Assembly: GCA_026647385.1 (NCBI GenBank)
Contig: JAPKGY010000360.1
Span: 1-6,237, forward strand
Direction of reading: 5' to 3'
DNA from: Phycisphaerae bacterium
GTDB lineage: Bacteria > Planctomycetota > Phycisphaerae > UBA1845 > PWPN01
DNA length: 6,237 bases
Numbering within the stretch: the stretch's first letter is position 1; every line of letters begins with the position of its first letter. Made by a program: the position numbers and the translations under genes. The notes beneath the pieces were generated by a model, which saw nothing but the letters and a program-made list of their open reading frames with translations, made no database searches and had not been told where the DNA came from. This document shows, in pieces, positions 5,110 through 6,237 of the stretch.

Positions 5110-5352
5110 TTCAACGGCCGAGGAGCCGTTGTTGAAGTCTCAGTGTTAATGGCCTGGTGTGACGATGCGGCGAATGACGCGAGACAAGCTGGTACACACG
5201 TTGAAGACGAACTGGCCGTGCGCCAGCCGCTTCGCCGCTTATTGCGTCCTTCCGTTTGTTGGTCGTATTGAGGACGGCGGAGGTGGGGCCTAGGGTGTTG
5301 ATGTGGAAGTGATTTCCAAACCCTGTAGCCCCAAAAGGTTGCAGGGTTTTTT
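5110..5352 (+). ncRNA. Candidate structured small RNA (about 240 nt), family unknown
   Basis: This segment is bounded by the promoter above and a strong intrinsic terminator. It can fold into successive hairpins. A 5' one has CAACGGC (5112-5118) with GCCGTTG (5125-5131). A long one is closed by GCGGCGAA (5167-5174) with TTCGCCGC (5231-5238), with inner GCTGG/CCAGC (5188-5192 with 5223-5227) and CACG/CGTG (5197-5200 with 5217-5220). CGTCCT (5245-5250) pairs with AGGACG (5271-5276) and TGGAA (5304-5308) with TTCCA (5314-5318); then comes the terminator stem. I do not recognise tmRNA, SRP RNA, RNase P, 6S or a known riboswitch. It could instead be a regulated leader of the acetyltransferase gene at 5529, or encode a small peptide. 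Short frames at 5149-5271 (40 codons) and 5165-5293 (42 codons) lack clear ribosome sites. Confidence 0.45.
5318..5352 (+). terminator. Strong intrinsic terminator
   Basis: AAACCCTG plus TAGCC (5318-5330) pairs with GGTTG plus CAGGGTTT (5337-5349). The result is a continuous 13-bp stem with two wobble pairs and a 6-nt loop, ending in six T at 5347-5352. This is the clearest terminator in the window. It lies 176 bases before the acetyltransferase start, so it ends a transcript from the upstream promoter or attenuates that gene. Confidence 0.8.
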
Positions 5353-5528
5353 GTTGGGTTGATTTTGCGTTGAACGTCGGTTGTCCGGGGGATTCGGACG
5401 GGTTGCCCGGCGCCTGACTGAAGGATTTTTGTGAACCGATGAGTGTGAAACGAAACCGCGCTGGAAGCGCGGACAGAGAAAGTGCGCGCCGTGTCGGCAG
5501 CGTGCAACTGCAAAGGAGAAGGTGAAAC
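5353..5528 (+). promoter_or_regulatory. Leader region of the acetyltransferase gene
   Basis: No confident promoter is seen. Two hairpins stand out: GTCCG/CGGAC (5383-5387 with 5395-5399) and a perfect CCGCGC/GCGCGG (5456-5461 with 5467-5472, loop TGGAA). An ORF of 28 codons (5439-5525) ends three bases before the acetyltransferase ATG and is rich in Arg. Its last sense codons, AGG AGA AGG, are themselves the ribosome site of the next gene. Whether it is translated is unknown. Confidence 0.35.
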
Positions 5529-6237
5529 ATGACACAATTGAAGACAATCCCCTGGGAGCAGGGTCGGCAGCGGAGCATGCCCGAGCCGGCGGAGGCGGAC
5601 GAGCGCGTCCTCTTCTACGAGGGCGATCGGATCTATCTGCGGCCTATCGAGCTGACCGACGAGCATAAGCTGCGTCGGTGGGTTAACGACCCGGACATCT
5701 GGCAGTACCTCATGCATCGCCAGCCGATCAACTCGGTCCGCGAGCGCGAGTTTATCGAGGGCCAAGGCCGTCAACCCGGCGAGTACGTTCTGGGCATCGT
5801 GGTTCGCAACGGGGACCGATTGATCGGCTCGGTCGGGCTGCACGGCGTCCATCCGGTCAACCGCAGCGCGACGCTCGGGGTCATGATCGGCGACAAGGCT
5901 TACCACGGCAAAGGCTTCGGCACCGAGGCAGTCCGGCTGATGGTGCGGTACGGCTTCGAGGAGCTGAACCTGAACCGGATCGCGTTGCACGTGTTCGCGC
6001 ACAACTTCCGGGCGATCGGGTGCTACCAGAAGGCAGGCTTCGTTCACGAGGGCTGCCTGCGGCAGGCGCTGTATCGTAGCGGGCAGTTTGTGGACGAGTA
6101 CCTGTTCGCGATCCTGAGAAAGGATTGGCTGGCCCAGCGCGGCCTGGGAGACGAGTACTTGCCCACCATCGACCAGCTTTACCGAGATCAAGAGGTTCTG
6201 GCAGCTCAGCCTTTTCTGGAAACTCTGTCTGACGTGT
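5529..6237 (+). CDS. GNAT-family N-acetyltransferase, RimJ/RimL-like, 3' end outside window
   Basis: The start is ATG 5529 with AAAGGAGAAGG at 5512-5522. At least 236 residues are open to the window end with no stop. After a 30-residue N-terminal extension comes a GNAT domain: RIYLRPIELTDEHKLRRWVND (from residue 34), the beta4/motif A region LGVMIGDKAYHGKGFGTEA (116-134), and motif B VFAHNFRAIGCYQKAGF (155-171). HGKGFGTEA carries the acetyl-CoA pyrophosphate-binding pattern. The closest groups by pattern are the RimJ/RimL and SpeG-like enzymes, which acetylate protein N-termini, polyamines or small molecules; the substrate cannot be read from sequence. The core ends near residue 200 (LRKDW), but at least 36 more residues follow, longer than usual. 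Cytoplasmic, with no signal peptide. Neighbours give no hint of substrate. Confidence 0.88.
   Translation, partial: MTQLKTIPWEQGRQRSMPEPAEADERVLFYEGDRIYLRPIELTDEHKLRRWVNDPDIWQYLMHRQPINSVREREFIEGQGRQPGEYVLGIVVRNGDRLIGSVGLHGVHPVNRSATLGVMIGDKAYHGKGFGTEAVRLMVRYGFEELNLNRIALHVFAHNFRAIGCYQKAGFVHEGCLRQALYRSGQFVDEYLFAILRKDWLAQRGLGDEYLPTIDQLYRDQEVLAAQPFLETLSDV

Noticed and set aside
5433..5476. Hammerhead-ribozyme-like core: GATGAG, a short stem, CGAAAC, then a perfect 6-bp stem III
   Set aside because: Two core positions are wrong: CCGATGA instead of CTGATGA, and A instead of T before the cleavage site, so A15.1-U16.1 cannot form. No convincing stem I is seen. A covariance-model search (Rfam hammerhead families) would settle it.
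4932..6191. 419-codon open frame on the minus strand
   Set aside because: It runs antisense through the acetyltransferase gene, the terminator, the promoter and the octamer repeat. It has no domain-like sequence and results from low stop-codon frequency in GC-rich DNA.

Overview
The window is GC-rich bacterial DNA with bacterial gene organisation and Shine-Dalgarno-led starts. Three features suggest a Planctomycetota-like or related environmental bacterium: a lipoprotein with a divergent InlB-type repeat, a short zinc-ribbon plus FHA protein, and a trace of a clade II type nitrous oxide reductase. That assignment is inference only, because no rRNA or marker phylogeny is available here.

Layout. 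The left end (1-616, minus strand) encodes the N-terminal part of a secreted lipoprotein. At about position 77-82 its reading frame runs into about 26 codons, in another frame, that look like the middle of NosZ. Either a real deletion/fusion or an assembly join has put two unrelated genes together. A 357-bp divergent intergenic region follows, then a plus-strand pair: a HAL2-type 3'(2'),5'-bisphosphate nucleotidase (974-1960) and a small zinc-ribbon/FHA protein (2002-2580). The FHA gene converges on a minus-strand ferrochelatase (2644-3636). The ferrochelatase diverges across 53 bp from chorismate synthase aroC (3690-4808). The window ends in a GNAT acetyltransferase (5529 to beyond 6237).

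The 720 bp between aroC and the acetyltransferase gene hold most of the unexplained structure. In order they contain a hairpin, a terminator-like hairpin that closely resembles one at the 3' end of the ferrochelatase gene, an 8-bp tandem repeat (TCTGCGCY), a good sigma70-type promoter (TTGACT, 16 or 18 bp, TATATA), about 240 nt rich in nested hairpins, and a strong intrinsic terminator ending in six T. Promoter, structured body and terminator together form a self-contained candidate small-RNA gene, which I match to no known RNA family. After it comes a 176-nt stretch leading to the acetyltransferase, with a possible Arg-rich 28-codon leader ORF.

The recognised proteins do housekeeping work: the sulfate-assimilation by-product pAp, haem synthesis, and the last step of the shikimate pathway. 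They do not form one obvious pathway. The most distinctive observations are the candidate small RNA, the shared 3' hairpin element, the frame-changing junction at the left edge, and a ferrochelatase whose N-terminus resembles the actinobacterial coproporphyrin ferrochelatases.
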